A stretch of DNA of 64,000 nucleotides from positions 86,268,342 to 86,332,341 of the forward strand of contig CM043953.1 in assembly GCA_014529385.2 (NCBI GenBank). The letters run 5' to 3'. Source of the DNA: Adiantum capillus-veneris. Taxonomy: Eukaryota; Streptophyta; Polypodiopsida; Polypodiales; Pteridaceae. Of this stretch, positions 10,007-20,505 are shown in pieces. Position numbers and translations under genes: made by a program. A model generated the notes under the pieces. That model had not been told where the DNA came from. It searched no databases and was given only the letters and a program-made list of their open reading frames with translations. How positions within the stretch are numbered: position 1 is the stretch's first letter; the number at the start of each line of letters is the position of its first letter.

Positions 10007-11185
10007 TTACATGAAAGGCATTGTGAAAGGACCATAGTATCTTTTTGCTAGTTTAGCATAATACTTTTGATGGCGCATAGGATTTTTGCCTGTCGTTTGC
10101 CTTAATCGAGCCTTAGGAAACTTGAGTAAGACCCAATCATTTTCTTTGAACATTAAGGCTCTTCTGTGCTTATCAGCAGCAGCTTTCTGCCTTTGTTGAG
10201 AGATGGCTATAGCCTCCCTAATCTTTTGAAAAGATTCTTGTAGGTCACGGCTATACTCATCGGCGGCGAAGATCTTCCCATGTACTTTGAGTAGCAAGGG
10301 ACTTTTAGGTCTTCCCTCTATGATCTCGAAAGGTGCTTTCCCCGTAGAAGTATGTATAGTATTATTGTAGGCATACTCTACTAGAGGTAAATACTTTTCC
10401 CATTGTGAGCGTTGATCTACTTCGGTAACATAATTCTTGAGTAGATCGAGTATCGTAAGATTGGCTATCTCACTTTGGCCATCCGTTTGTGGGTGATAGG
10501 CCGAAGAGAAATTCAATCTTGTTCCTAGATTTTCAAAGAGACCTTTCCAGAAATTACTGGTCATTCTAGGATCTCTATCTGACACGATGGATGTGGGTAA
10601 TCCATGGTGCTTGAAAATCTGAGATATGAAGAGAGTTGCCATTTGATGTGCCTTAATAGTATTTTTGACAGGAATAAAATGTGCTTGCTTGCTAAACCTG
10701 TCGACTATTGCCCATATTCCAGTATTCCCATGGATAGACTTGGGTAATCCAAAGATGAAATCCATGGATATACTCTCCCATGGTGAATTTGGAATAGGCA
10801 ATGGCTGGAGTAATCCAGGTTGCTTCCCTCTATCATACTTGGTCTTTTGGCATACTACACATTTTGAAACATACTCTTGTATGTCCACTTTCATGGTACG
10901 CCAATAGAAATACGTCTCTACTCCTCGGAGAGTAGGTTGAATACCTCTATGCCCTACATATGGAGGAGCATGGGATTCATACATAACCTTCTCACGAAGG
11001 GAATGGGTAACACATAGCCTATTGCCGTGGAGAAGATAACCATCCTGCAAGGTGAATGGTTCCTCTTTCTTCCCCAAAGCAAGGGCTGACATTATGTCTC
11101 TAAAGTCAGGGTCAGTAGCATACTCATCTATCATAGAGGATAGATCATTGTGAGTAGCTATAGACACCGCATTAACTGTTGGTCA
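10007..11185 (-). pseudogene. Gypsy-1 integrase
   Basis: Following a TGA at 11183-11185 in place of an expected codon after DALSR, the frame carries the HHCC zinc site (H-APPYVGH...C-VVC), the catalytic core with D in SMDFIFGLPKS, D in IVSDRDPR and E in DGQSEIANLT, then the C-terminal barrel region ending ...RYYGPFT. Integrase joins the cDNA ends to host DNA. All three catalytic acids and the zinc ligands are present. The frame ends early at 10007-10009 because of a deletion before NAFHVS. The upstream reverse transcriptase is in the same frame, so readthrough of the TGA would link them. Confidence 0.93.
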
Positions 11186-11368
11186 TCGTGAAAGTGCATC
11201 GGCAACTTGATTGTGCTTACGAGCTATGTGAGCAATATGGAAATTAAATTGCGAAAGAAAATTTGCCCACCTCATTTGTTTGTCGGAAAGTTTGGTTTGC
11301 GTCATGAAATACTTGAGACTTTGTTGGTCGGTTCGTAGGATAAATGGAGTCCCCAATAGGTAGTGCTT

Positions 11369-13930
11369 TCATGTATCTAGGGCATGTAGAACAGCTAAAA
11401 GCTCTTTCTCATAAATGCCCAAGACTCGTTCATCACTATTGAGCCTTCGGCTCTCATATGCTATGGCATGCCCTTCTTGAAGCAAAACCGCTCCAAGGCA
11501 ATCACCACAAGCATCACATTGGACCTCAAATGGTTTTGAGAGATCCGGAAGCACGAGGACTGGTTGGGAAGTAAGCTTCTCTTTGAGTTTTTCAAAAGAA
11601 TTTTTCTCCTTAGCAGTCCATACAAACTTAACGTTCTTCTTTGTTAAGTCATGTAGTGGTCCTGCTACTTGAGAGAATTTTGCTATGAAGTGTCTATAGT
11701 ATGCACACATACCAATAAAGCTGCTTAGCTCATGTAGATTCCTTGGGTTAGGCCATGATTTTATTACCTCTAACTTTGATGGATCCATACGAATACCATC
11801 GTGAGAGATAATATGACCTAGATATTGAATCTCTTGAAGGAAGAATTCACTTTTCTTTTGGTTGAGAAAAAGTTTGTTTTCCCTCAAGGCTTGAAAAATC
11901 ACTTGGAGATGTTGCTTATGTTCCTCCAAAGACTTGGAGTAGATGATGATATCATCAAAGAACACTCCAGTGAATTTACGATATGGTCTAAAAATTTTCT
12001 CCATGAGATGATTGAAAGTAGCTGGTGCATTAGTCAAGCCAAAAGGCATGACTAGATATTCATAAAGACCAAATGTTGTGCGAAACGCGGTCTTTAGGAT
12101 ATCTTCATCCACTATCCTTATTTGATGATAGCCACTCTTAAGGTCAATCCTACTGAAGTAGGTAGAGCCTTGTAGCTTATCAAACAGATCTTCTACCCGA
12201 GGCACGGGAAATCTGTTTTTGATAGTGATATGGTTTAGTGCTCGATAGTCCACACACATATGGTATGTACCATCTTTCTTTTGCACTGAAAGGATTGGAG
12301 AACAAAAGGGAGAGGAACTAGGCCTCACCATCCCTTTGTCTACCAATTCCTGTACTTGCCTCATAATCTCCTCTTGTTGAGCTTGTGAGACTCGATAAGG
12401 AGGTTTGTTAGGCAGTGAGCTTCCTGGAAGGAGCTCAATACGATGGTCATCATCCCCTCGTTTTGGAGGTAGGTCCATGGGGATATCATCGATGAACACA
12501 TCTTGCAATCCTTTTAGAAAAGTAGACAAGTCTAACTCTTCTTGATTCCTATCATTTTCATTTGATGAAACATTATTAGCTTTTAGAGACTCTTTGACAT
12601 AAATCATGTACACAGAAACTGAGCTCTTCATTGATTTATCAAAAGAAAGAGGATTTACAAGTGGAATAGTGCGACCACGCTCACTAGAATCTATATACAT
12701 GTTCTTTCCCCTGTAGGTGAAGTAAATTCTCCTTTCAGGGAACTTCATGTTGGCAGCCATGCGATCAAACCATGGTGCCCCTAGGATAACATCCTGATGT
12801 TGGAGAGGAGAGATGAAGAAGTCTTCTTTGTCAACATAGCTTTGGACATGAAGCCTCAACTTCCCAATCAAGGGAGTAACGAAGGCTTGTTGTCCCTTGA
12901 AAGCTGCATCGGCTGTTACTATATCTCCCATCTCAAAAGCTTGAATGCCCAACTTGGTGGACAACTCTATTGATATGAAGTTGAGAGTAGAGCCTGGGTC
13001 AAACAAGATGAAGGCATCATTCTCTCTTACCTTTGCCCACGCATAGGAAAGTGATGATCCTTTGCAATGACCATCCTCTTTTGGATCTTCGATGGTGGAA
13101 GCCCTAGGAGTCTCATTGCGAGTATTCTTCTTGGGGCAAGAACGATAGCCATGTCCTTTCTCTCCACACTTGAAACACTTATGGTCCTTGCGAAAAGCTT
13201 CAAGCTCTTCAGGAGAGAGTTTGTTTTTACCTTTATAAACTCCCTTCTCCTTGGACCGATTGTTGTTGTTGTTGTTGTTGTTGGAAGTGCCTTGGGAATT
13301 ATTTTGAGCATTGGATTTCCCCTTTGCATCATTTTTATCTCTGTTTTCCATGGGCTTGACATTATGTCTAGCCCCTTGATGGAAATTGATGCGTGAAGCA
13401 ACCATGGTGTGGTGGATTACTTCGGTAATAGTACCGGGCCGTTGAGAGTTGATGTATTCGGCCATCTCTTCAGGTAATCCCGCACAGAATTGCTGTCTTT
13501 GTTCGGCAAAGTCTATCTTTTGAAAGACAGTAGCTTTGAGATGTAAATCCCAAAACTTGTCTACATACTTGTTGATAGACTCATGAGAGAGAAGCTTCAA
13601 GCCGCGCCATTCGGTAAGAACTTTATCTTTAGTATCACTTGGAAGAAATTGCTTCATGATGGAAACTCGTAGAGTTTTCCATGTCTTTGGGGCTTCTCCA
13701 TTTCCACGAAGGCTAGCCCACCATTGACGAGCTGATTTTTGGAAGTGCATAGCTACATGGCGTAGCTTGTAGGACTCTGTGAAGCCCTCGTCCCCAAAGG
13801 CCGCATCAAATTGCTGGATGAAGGCCAACACTTTGTCGGTAGCATGCGCACCAAAGGTGATTCGTAGGTGAGAAAAGAGATACTCTTTACTCCCTCCTTG
13901 AACTTCTTTAGCTTTTGTGACCTTCGCCAT
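11369..13930 (-). pseudogene. Gypsy-1 Gag (C-terminal part), protease, reverse transcriptase and RNase H
   Basis: The long open stretch of about 850 residues holds, in order: capsid-type Gag (GFTESYKLRHVAMHFQKSAR, RQQFCAGLPEEM), an Asn repeat, a CCHC knuckle CFKCGEKGHGYRSC (13143-13184), a protease segment FDPGSTLNFIS, reverse transcriptase (YRVSQAQQEEI, CVDYRALNHITIKNRFPVP, MPFGLTNAPATF, catalytic FFDDIIIYS near 11945) and RNase H (FEVQCDACGDCLGAVLLQEG). It stops at 11369-11371 with TGA after LHALDT, where Trp is usual. The first residues up to about 13862 are a shadow: true Gag upstream is in another frame because of a one-base deletion near 13862. Confidence 0.93.
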
Positions 13931-14475
13931 GCAGGAAATGATTTGCGATGTCCTCCCCTCTTGTATTCTCTAGGAGAATGGCCATAACTTTCATCAGAAG
14001 AGGAGGAAGGTGAAGAAGAAGGAGAAGAGGGTGACCTCTTCCTAGCCCTTTTCTTCCTTTGTTTCCTCTCTTGCCTTTCAGAGTGATGAGGAGAAGGACT
14101 ATAGGTTTCTCTTTTCGTCTTGGGAGGAGTAGGCGATTGTCTAGACCGCCGTCTTCATGGAGCCACCTCTTCAGAAGAACTTAGACTTTCATTGCTTTCT
14201 TTCTCTTTGGATTCCTCCTCTCGAATGGGAGAGAGTCTTCTTTTGGGGGTCTCTTCTAGAGGCCTCCTAAGCTCTCTCTCCTCTGGGAGAGGAAGGGAAA
14301 TTCCATAAGCAAGAAGTTGTTGAGTAACTTCAGCTTGCAAAGCAGGGTTGCCCATAGCTTGTTGCAACCTAGCGACGAGATAATTCACAAACATGGGAGC
14401 ATCATCATTAGCACCTTCATGTGCAAAATCAAAGCTATCAATGTTCATTCTACTCTCTTGATTATTGTCAGCCAT
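13863..14475 (-). pseudogene. Gypsy-1 Gag N-terminus (one stop)
   Basis: Starts MADNNQESRMNIDSFDFAH, with QQAMGNPALQAEV and a Ser/Arg/Lys-rich region (KKRARKRS) leading to KKFKEGVKSISFLTY. A TGA at 14155-14157 truncates it after 106 residues. The homologous codon in Gypsy-2 (17505-17507) is CGA, so a C-to-T change at CpG is directly visible. A one-base deletion near 13862 then moves the frame relative to the rest of Gag. The ATG follows an untranslated leader and is shared with Gypsy-2 (MADNSKESE). Confidence 0.88.
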
Positions 14476-14874
14476 GTTAACAAAATTTATGTTTATACTT
14501 AGTGTATGCTTTGGCAGTTCAAAACCTTAGTTGCCACTCCTCTTAGCCTTTGAAAATCGGCTCTTAAGTATCTATACCCACGGCTCAAAGTGGTTAATTA
14601 TAGAGAGTAGAGGAGTAGGTCTAACATAGCAGAGTTGCCAAGGGCTAGCTCCTTTCGGACTTCTTATGGCTCAATAATGGTAAAGCCGTAGGCAAGTCTA
14701 AAAAGACTCCATTATTAAGTCCAAAGCTCCCGAGGTGTGCACCATCCCCCACATAGTGGGCTTAACAAAACCGATATTAGATCCCAGTTCCACTTACTCT
14801 ATTATAATTAACAATCAAACATTTATAGGCTACTTAAGGACCTCTCTTATTAAGCAAGAAAAGAGAAACCAAAT
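14476..14874 (-). other. Gypsy-1 5' leader
   Basis: Untranslated sequence between the primer site and gag, on the minus strand. No further feature seen. Confidence 0.7.
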
Positions 14875-14887
14875 TCTCTGATACCAA
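14875..14887 (-). promoter_or_regulatory. Gypsy-1 primer-binding site
   Basis: Minus-strand TTGGTATCAGAGA immediately follows the 5' LTR. It matches the common plant primer site for initiator-Met tRNA, with the last position changed. Confidence 0.85.
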
Positions 14888-16476
14888 TGTAATGGAATTT
14901 GCCTATTCAATTTGAGAGTAGCGGAATTTATTGAGAGTACTTTCAAGAAATGATTTTGTGAGCATAGCGGGTAGACATAATTGAAGATAACAACATAATT
15001 ATAGCAATTACTTAACATGGCATGGACAATACTTTTGCAAGAGAGAGAATTTAGAGAACATGACAACAGTTGAGGACCGGATTTATGTGGAGCCGGTCCC
15101 CCCTCCAATAGGCATTTGTATTATTATTTCTCCCATAAAGAGAGACTTGTTACAATACATTCTTTGTGTTCCTTGTGACCTAGGTGAAGCAATGAAGATG
15201 GAAAGATTCATGCATCACCATCATAGCATAACCTAAACTTGAATAAAGCTTTAACTATACCAAGCCTCAGTCCCAAGACCTCAAACACCTTCGAAGGTGG
15301 AGAGAGCTAGCAGGGAATGAGGGTAGGGAAGAGGAAGAAGAAACATTTCATACGAGAAAGAGCTAGTTCCTCACTTATCATAACTCTTGTGCTAGCATAC
15401 ATAATAGCATAGTAATGAAGAAGAAATAGATGGCAAGCTCAAGCATTGAAGCATGGCTCTTGGATGGATTTGCACTCCATAGCCAAGAGTGTTGGTGTAG
15501 GCTCTCAACCTCTACTTGCTTGGAGAAGGAGAGGGAGCTCTTGCACTTTGCATAGTACACAATGAGAGTGTTTGTGAGTGTGTGTGGGTGAGTATACCCC
15601 CTAAGCACCCCCCTAGCTTGCTTGGGTCGACCCCCCCTTGTAGCTCATGCTTGAAGCTCATTGGACCCCTCCAGGCCTAGCCAATCACAAGCAGAAGCCA
15701 TTACAAGCAACAGGGATAGCCTTAGGACAAGTGTCCCCCTTTCCCCTTTGAGAAAGAGGACTTGATAAATGCAAAAACAATTAGATAATTCAAGTAATTT
15801 ATCATTGGACCCCTTTGAAGCCTAGCCAATAGGCTTCAAGCAACACATGAAGGTAACATGGGTCGGGACCTGACATGTGTCCTTGCTGCCTCTTCAAGCT
15901 GGGGCTTCCCTTGTGAGTGTGAGTGTGTGTTCTCTCTCTAATCCCTAGGAAAAGGGCTCGTCCCACCTCTTGTAGGGATTCTTTTGACTTTAGGAGCTCA
16001 AGCACCTTAGTCATCAATCATGACAAAGCACTTGGACTAGGGGGTATTCCCACAAGCATCTCAGGCAAGCATGTCAAGGCACCTCAAGCACCTTAATCAA
16101 GTGGCAAGTCAAGCACCTCAAGCATGGATTAAGTCAAGCAGCTTAATCAAGCACCTCAAGCAAGACAAACACCTCGATCTTGGGCCGGGTTCCCACCTCA
16201 AGCTCAGCCCTAGCTTACCCAAGGTCAAAGGACTTTTACACACATTATTGGAGGTTTTCAATGAAGCTAACCCTAAGGTCTTATGCTCCATTGGTTAGCC
16301 TTGCTCTTGATAGACCATCTCCCATTTGGGCCCCTTTACTATTGGCCCCGTGTTGAGATAGATCTATAAGCACATATCTATATCCTAACACTTGTTCCCG
16401 TTTATTCTCCCACATTAAGTGATCAATTTAATATGAGAAAATCATTTGGGTTGGTTAGATATTAGATTTTATGACA
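14888..16476 (-). repeat. Gypsy-1 5' LTR
   Basis: 1589 bp, TG...CA on the minus strand; pairs with 7769-9386 and is flanked outside by the ATCTG target repeat (16477-16481). Confidence 0.93.
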
Positions 16477-16481
16477 ATCTG

Positions 16482-16547
16482 CATCTTCCAATGTTGGTAG
16501 TTTTTGCCGTTGAACTTCTCAATCTTGAGCTTCCCTTCCTCCGCCAT
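16482..16547 (-). pseudogene. Copia-1 Gag start, cut off by Gypsy-1
   Basis: Minus-strand ATG at 16545-16547 encodes MAEEGKLKIEKFNGKNYQHW and runs into the Gypsy-1 target repeat. It resumes in frame at 7768 on the other side. This N-terminal KFNG.NY..W motif is typical of plant copia Gag. The start is the first ATG after the primer site. Confidence 0.88.
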
Positions 16548-16606
16548 AACTCCCACTCAATTCAAGGAATCCTTTACTTGAGATAATTTAGCTACGAGAA
16601 AACCTT

Positions 16607-16618
16607 GCTCTGATACCA
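16607..16618 (-). promoter_or_regulatory. Copia-1 primer-binding site
   Basis: Minus-strand TGGTATCAGAGC, two bases inside the 5' LTR: complement of the initiator-Met tRNA 3' end. Confidence 0.9.
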
Positions 16619-16620
16619 GT

Positions 16621-17379
16621 TGTTAGGAAATAAGACGTAGCTAAATAGATAATTGAGTAGATTACTTAATGGAGAAAGACAGATTTACATACACGAGATT
16701 ATAGAGTAGAGAGAGAGAGAGAGTACACACGATATATGTGGTTCACCCACCAATGTGGGCTACGTCCACGGGAAAGCAGCCACTCAATGGCTTTAGTACT
16801 TCAAAACAAGTAGTTTACAAAGGGATTATACCCTTAATGGAGCTCCCGCCTTGCTTTACTCTCACCACCTCACACTCACCTTGTTGCATCAACTTCACAC
16901 TATGAAATGTGTGTAGAAATGGCCTCCTTTTATAGGCCAAAAGGGCTGCCCTCTCTCATGAGAGGCAGCCATGTGTAACCGCCCTTGTGTAGATAAGTCC
17001 AAATCAGACCCTCCAATCCACCCATGTGTGGCCGCCCTTGAGAAGACAAGTCCGCTTTTGAATTCGGCCACCGGCCATTGACTACCGGCCATTGACTACC
17101 GGCCACCAGCCAACCAACGGTTGTTTTCCGACCGGCCGCCGTCCGGCCATAATATTCCGGCGAAAAGGAATATTCTAGTGAGGGAAAAAAAAAAGTCTCG
17201 GGGGCGGAATCCGCCCCCGAGGCCCCTAAAGTTGCCCCTGATTTTTTGCTGTGAAAATTTTGGTTTCCGACGAGTGATTTTCCTTTACGCACGATGGCTT
17301 CTCCTCATAATGGAGGCCTTACAAATGTGCGCTTTTACCACAGAAAATTACAAGGGTAAATCAAGCTCCATACTTAACA
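16621..17379 (-). repeat. Copia-1 5' LTR
   Basis: 759 bp, paired with 3175-3934. A TATA-like CTATAAAAGG lies at 16926-16935 (minus) and would be the element promoter. Confidence 0.92.
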
Positions 17380-17905
17380 CGTGTCCTCTTTCTCGCCTTT
17401 TTCTTCTCTTTCTTTTTATCATCCCTGTTTGAATTATGGCGTGGAGAAGAGTGTGATGGTCTTCTCCGCTTTGGTGGTGATGGAGAGCGTTTAGCCCGCC
17501 GTCTTCGTGGAGCCATCTCCGTCGAGGTGGCGGAGACTCACTTCTTTCTCGTTCCTTCGGTGGAGGCTCTTGAGTTCTCCTTTGGGAAGGAGATGCATCA
17601 TCAAGAAGTAAATTCTTGAGCCCTTCGTACGGATTCTCTTCTTCTTCCCGAATCGGAGAGAGACCTCTTTTAGTAGTCTCACAAGGAGGCTTCCTAGGTG
17701 TTCTCTCGTCATGGTGATGAGCTTGGAGAATCCCGTGAGCACGGAGCTGCTGTTGCACTTCACTTTGGAGAGATGGATTGCCCATGGCTTGTTGAAGCCT
17801 AGAAACAAGATAGTTAACAAGCATTGAAGCATCATTAGTAGCTTGCTCATGAGTAAAATCAAAGTTATCAACAATAATTTCACTCTCTTTACTATTGTCA
17901 GCCAT
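17380..17905 (-). pseudogene. Gypsy-2 Gag N-terminus
   Basis: Starts MADNSKESEIIVDNFDFTH, then QQAMGNPSLQSEV and a region rich in Arg, Ser and Pro. Aligned with Gypsy-1 Gag, a frame change occurs near 17600-17520, after which EMAPRRRRAKRSPSPP followed by KKKEKKKARKRT is the matching frame. It is cut by Copia-1 at 17380 and continues at 3174. Its intact CGA at 17505-17507 shows the ancestral state of the Gypsy-1 nonsense codon. Confidence 0.8.
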
Positions 17906-18307
17906 TCTAACAACTTTTACGTGTAAACTTTTTAGGTGTACTTTGGCACTTCAAGCCCTAGTTGCTACTCCTCTTTACCCCTTTAGAAAAAGCACTCAAG
18001 CTACTGTACCCGCGGCTTGAATACCATTAATTGCAAGAATAGAAGAGAGGGTCTTTCGACACCAAAACAGCACCGGCTCTTGTCAAGCTTCTAATAGCTC
18101 AATAATGGTTAAGGCGTAGGCAAGCCCCGTAGGACTCCACTATTAAGACCATAGCTCTTGACGGTGATGCCCTGTTAACACATGAAGGCAGGCGCACTGC
18201 AAGGCTGAAAAATCCCTATTCTACTTACTCACAGGCAATTAATAATACCAACCATTTATAGCTAGCTTGAGGACCTCCCTTCTTGAGCAAGAAAAGAGAA
18301 ACCTTCT
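17906..18307 (-). other. Gypsy-2 5' leader
   Basis: Untranslated leader, clearly similar in layout to 14476-14874 of Gypsy-1 (for example the GGACCTCCCTT..TGAGCAAGAAAAGAGAAACC segment beside the primer site). Confidence 0.65.
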
Positions 18308-18320
18308 GCTCTGATACCAA
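18308..18320 (-). promoter_or_regulatory. Gypsy-2 primer-binding site
   Basis: Minus-strand TTGGTATCAGAGC next to the 5' LTR, complementary to initiator-Met tRNA. Confidence 0.88.
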
Positions 18321-19909
18321 TGTAACATTTAATGGCCTAAAAACTTGTGTGTAGCGGAAATTAGCATGAACATAGTGGGCATTTTATTAGAATAGATTCC
18401 TAATAATGAGAATTACAAGAGTGCTTGGGTGGAGAGAGCAACAAAAAGCATAACGCCTAGTTAGATAGCATCAACAATACTTTCAAAAGAGAGAGAAATT
18501 AAGCAATTGACAACAGTTGAGGACCGGATTTGCATGGAGCCGGGTCCCCCCTCCAAAAGGCTTTGTATAATGGTTTCTCCCATCAAGAGAGACATTGTAC
18601 AATACAATTCTTTGTGTTCCTTCAATACTAGCTAGTGCATTGAAGATGAAAGCTTCATGCACTAAGCAAAAACACTTAGCAAACACAACATCAATTATCC
18701 CCATTCTTAGACCCAAGACCTCACACACCTTCGAAGATGGTGAGAGCTAGCAGGGTATGAGAGTAGATTGAGAGGAAGAAGGAGTATCTTACAAGAAATA
18801 TGTACATCTCCTCACATAATCACTCATATTAGCATATCTTAGCTTAGTAATTAGCATGGTAGAGGAGATGAGCATGCATTGAATCTTGGCTCTTGGTTGG
18901 ATTTGCATCCACTTTCGAAGAGTGTGTCGATGTAGGCTTCTGTCTCACAAGCTTGGAGTAGATGATGAGTTCTCCATTAAATCTTGGGAAGAGATAGTCT
19001 TCTTTACTTCTCACATAGACTGTGTGAGAGTGTGTGTGTGATAATGCCTTGCAAAAATCAGCCCCCTCTCTCTCTTGGGCGAGCCCTCTTGCTATTTGCT
19101 CTTCCTCAACCCTCATTGGCCCTTCCCAAGTCAATCCAATGACTATTAAGCAGCATAAGTGATAGCCTTCTGACATGTGTCCCCCTTTCCCCTTTTGTGA
19201 GAGCTTTAGGTTAATTAATAATTCAATTAAACTCTCATTGGACCCCTTTGCCTCCTGGCCAATAGGAATCAGGCAAGCCATTGGGCTGTTGAATGCTCAT
19301 TGGACCCCTTGGGAGACTGTCCAATAGTCTTCTAGAGGACTTAATTCTCATTGGTTCTTTTATTAAGTGTTTTTAAATTAATTAAACTAGATTTACTCTA
19401 GCCTAATTCTCATTGGTCCACCTCCAAGGGCATCCAATAGGAATTGGGCACACCTTGTGGGCATCTGGCCTAGCGAGCTGACATATGTCCCTCATTCCCT
19501 TTGTGTAAAGGGAGCCTGTGTGTGTGTGTGACTTTCTCTCTCATCCGCTACTCCCAAGGCTCACCCCCTCCTATGTAGGGATTTGAAGAGACTTTTTGGT
19601 CACACACAAAGCATCCAATTTCCCCTAGGGTTGACCTTTGGACACAACCTTTGAATTTTGAAACCTTAGCATTTTGGAAGTCTTAATGGGCTGAACCTTA
19701 GGGTCTTTTTAGCCCATTGTTGCACATGGCTCCTTTGCAGATGTCCCCCCCTTTGGATCCCTATTTTCCCTCCTTTGGATCCCTACTGTGGCCGGTCTAC
19801 TAGCTTAACCAATATTCTAGCTTTTTCTCCCCTGGCACTTCCCCATGTTAAATGATCAGTTTAACATGAAAAAATCATTTAGGAGAATTAGATATTGATT
19901 ATTATGACA
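18321..19909 (-). repeat. Gypsy-2 5' LTR
   Basis: 1589 bp, minus-strand TGTCATAATAATC...TGTTACA. It has the same length as the Gypsy-1 5' LTR and is partly similar to it. Its partner 3' LTR is not in the window. The right edge abuts the Copia-2 LTR at the exact base expected for an insertion. Confidence 0.85.
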
Positions 19910-20036
19910 ACGCCCATCACTCTAGGGCTATCTATCTTTCCATTGCACACTAAGTAACACACTCTCTATTGTGTGCCTTGAGCTTCCTTCATCTTCTCCA
20001 AGCTGTGTGCGTTTCTCTACAACCCTAATTCCAACA
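19910..20036 (+). repeat. Copia-2 5' LTR remnant
   Basis: ACGCCCATCACTCTAGGGC...CCAACA matches 24954-25080. The left part was cut off by Gypsy-2. Confidence 0.92.
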
Positions 20037-20038
20037 AT

Positions 20039-20050
20039 TGGTATCAGAGC
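20039..20050 (+). promoter_or_regulatory. Copia-2 primer-binding site
   Basis: TGGTATCAGAGC, two bases after the 5' LTR. Confidence 0.92.
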
Positions 20051-20097
20051 AGGTTACATCCTCTCAGGTTTAGTTGCCAACTGCTCCAACACACGCC

Positions 20098-20237
20098 TGC
20101 TCACTTTCTCCGATTACAGTGAGGTTTGGCGAGCGTTCGTGGGTCGACAAATTTCTACTCAGATTTTTGATTTGGGCCTGTGAACGCTCACCCTGCGAAC
20201 GCTCGCCAATCCTCACTGTAATCGGAGAAAGTGAGCA
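20098..20237 (+). repeat. 42-bp inverted repeat in the Copia-2 leader
   Basis: 20098-20139 and 20196-20237 are reverse complements with one mismatch, separated by 56 bases. The RNA leader would fold into a long stem about 50 bases after the primer site. Packaging or dimerisation is possible, but a later inverted duplication is equally possible. Confidence 0.85.
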
Positions 20238-20505
20238 TGTGCGTGCTGGAGAAGAAGGAACTAAGCCCCAAAGGACGTAATCTGCTCTGCTCAGATTTCT
20301 AATTCGGGCTCATTTCAGCCTCCGTTTCCACTACAAGCAGGTCTGCACAAGCAATTTTTTCATTTTGTATAGACTTTCTGTCAGTGCCGATTTCTACATA
20401 ACAGGTGCCTTACAGTCTTCTATGGTTTGTGCTATATAGCACGTGTTGTTCCTGCTCCATTTCTCCTATTTTTGGAAAGTTTTCACATCAGGTGCAACAT
20501 TTACC

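Larger units (their letters stand above)
7769..16476 (-). mobile_element. Gypsy-1: full-length Ty3/gypsy chromodomain element
   Basis: This 8708-bp element has LTRs at 7769-9386 and 14888-16476 (TG...CA) and a perfect 5-bp target duplication ATCTG at 7764-7768 and 16477-16481. The primer site adjoins the right LTR and the polypurine tract the left LTR, so it is on the minus strand. Domain order is Gag, zinc knuckle, protease, reverse transcriptase, RNase H, integrase, chromodomain-like C-terminus, which places it in the chromoviruses. It lies inside Copia-1 gag and is the youngest insertion of the nest. It is disabled by three TGA stops (14155-14157, 11369-11371, 11183-11185), a frameshift near 13862 and a small deletion after integrase near 10020. 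Confidence 0.95.
3175..17379 (-). mobile_element. Copia-1: full-length Ty1/copia element (Tork/Tnt1-like), split by Gypsy-1
   Basis: The LTRs are 3175-3934 and 16621-17379 (760 and 759 bp, TG...CA, nearly identical). The initiator-Met primer site lies inside the right LTR and the polypurine tract inside the left LTR, which fixes minus orientation. Removing nested Gypsy-1 and one target repeat leaves about 5.49 kb, normal for copia. Domain order is Gag, zinc knuckle, protease, integrase, reverse transcriptase, RNase H, which defines copia. Flanks GGTGT (3170-3174) and CGTGT (17380-17384) match at 4 of 5 bases and look like its target duplication inside Gypsy-2 gag. The assignment to the Tork/Tnt1 lineage is inferred from the Gag start and integrase motifs. 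Confidence 0.9.
2521..19909 (-). mobile_element. Gypsy-2: truncated Ty3/gypsy element, split by Copia-1
   Basis: The element consists of a right-hand 5' LTR (18321-19909), a primer site, the Gag N-terminus (17380-17905) and, left of Copia-1, the Gag middle (2521-3174). The rest of pol and the 3' LTR are missing to the left. Gag and LTR are clearly related to Gypsy-1 (same 1589-bp LTR length, shared GGACCGGATTT and TAGCGGAA segments) but diverged, so this is a sister subfamily. Its right end cuts the 5' LTR of Copia-2 exactly, showing that it inserted there; ACGCC at 19910-19914 would be the right target duplication. It is older than Copia-1 and Gypsy-1, which lie inside it. Confidence 0.8.

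Noticed and set aside
20405-20505. Upstream extension of Copia-2 Gag
   Set aside because: In-frame codons before ATG 20506 lie in the leader; the family start MADN.. fits the ATG at 20506.
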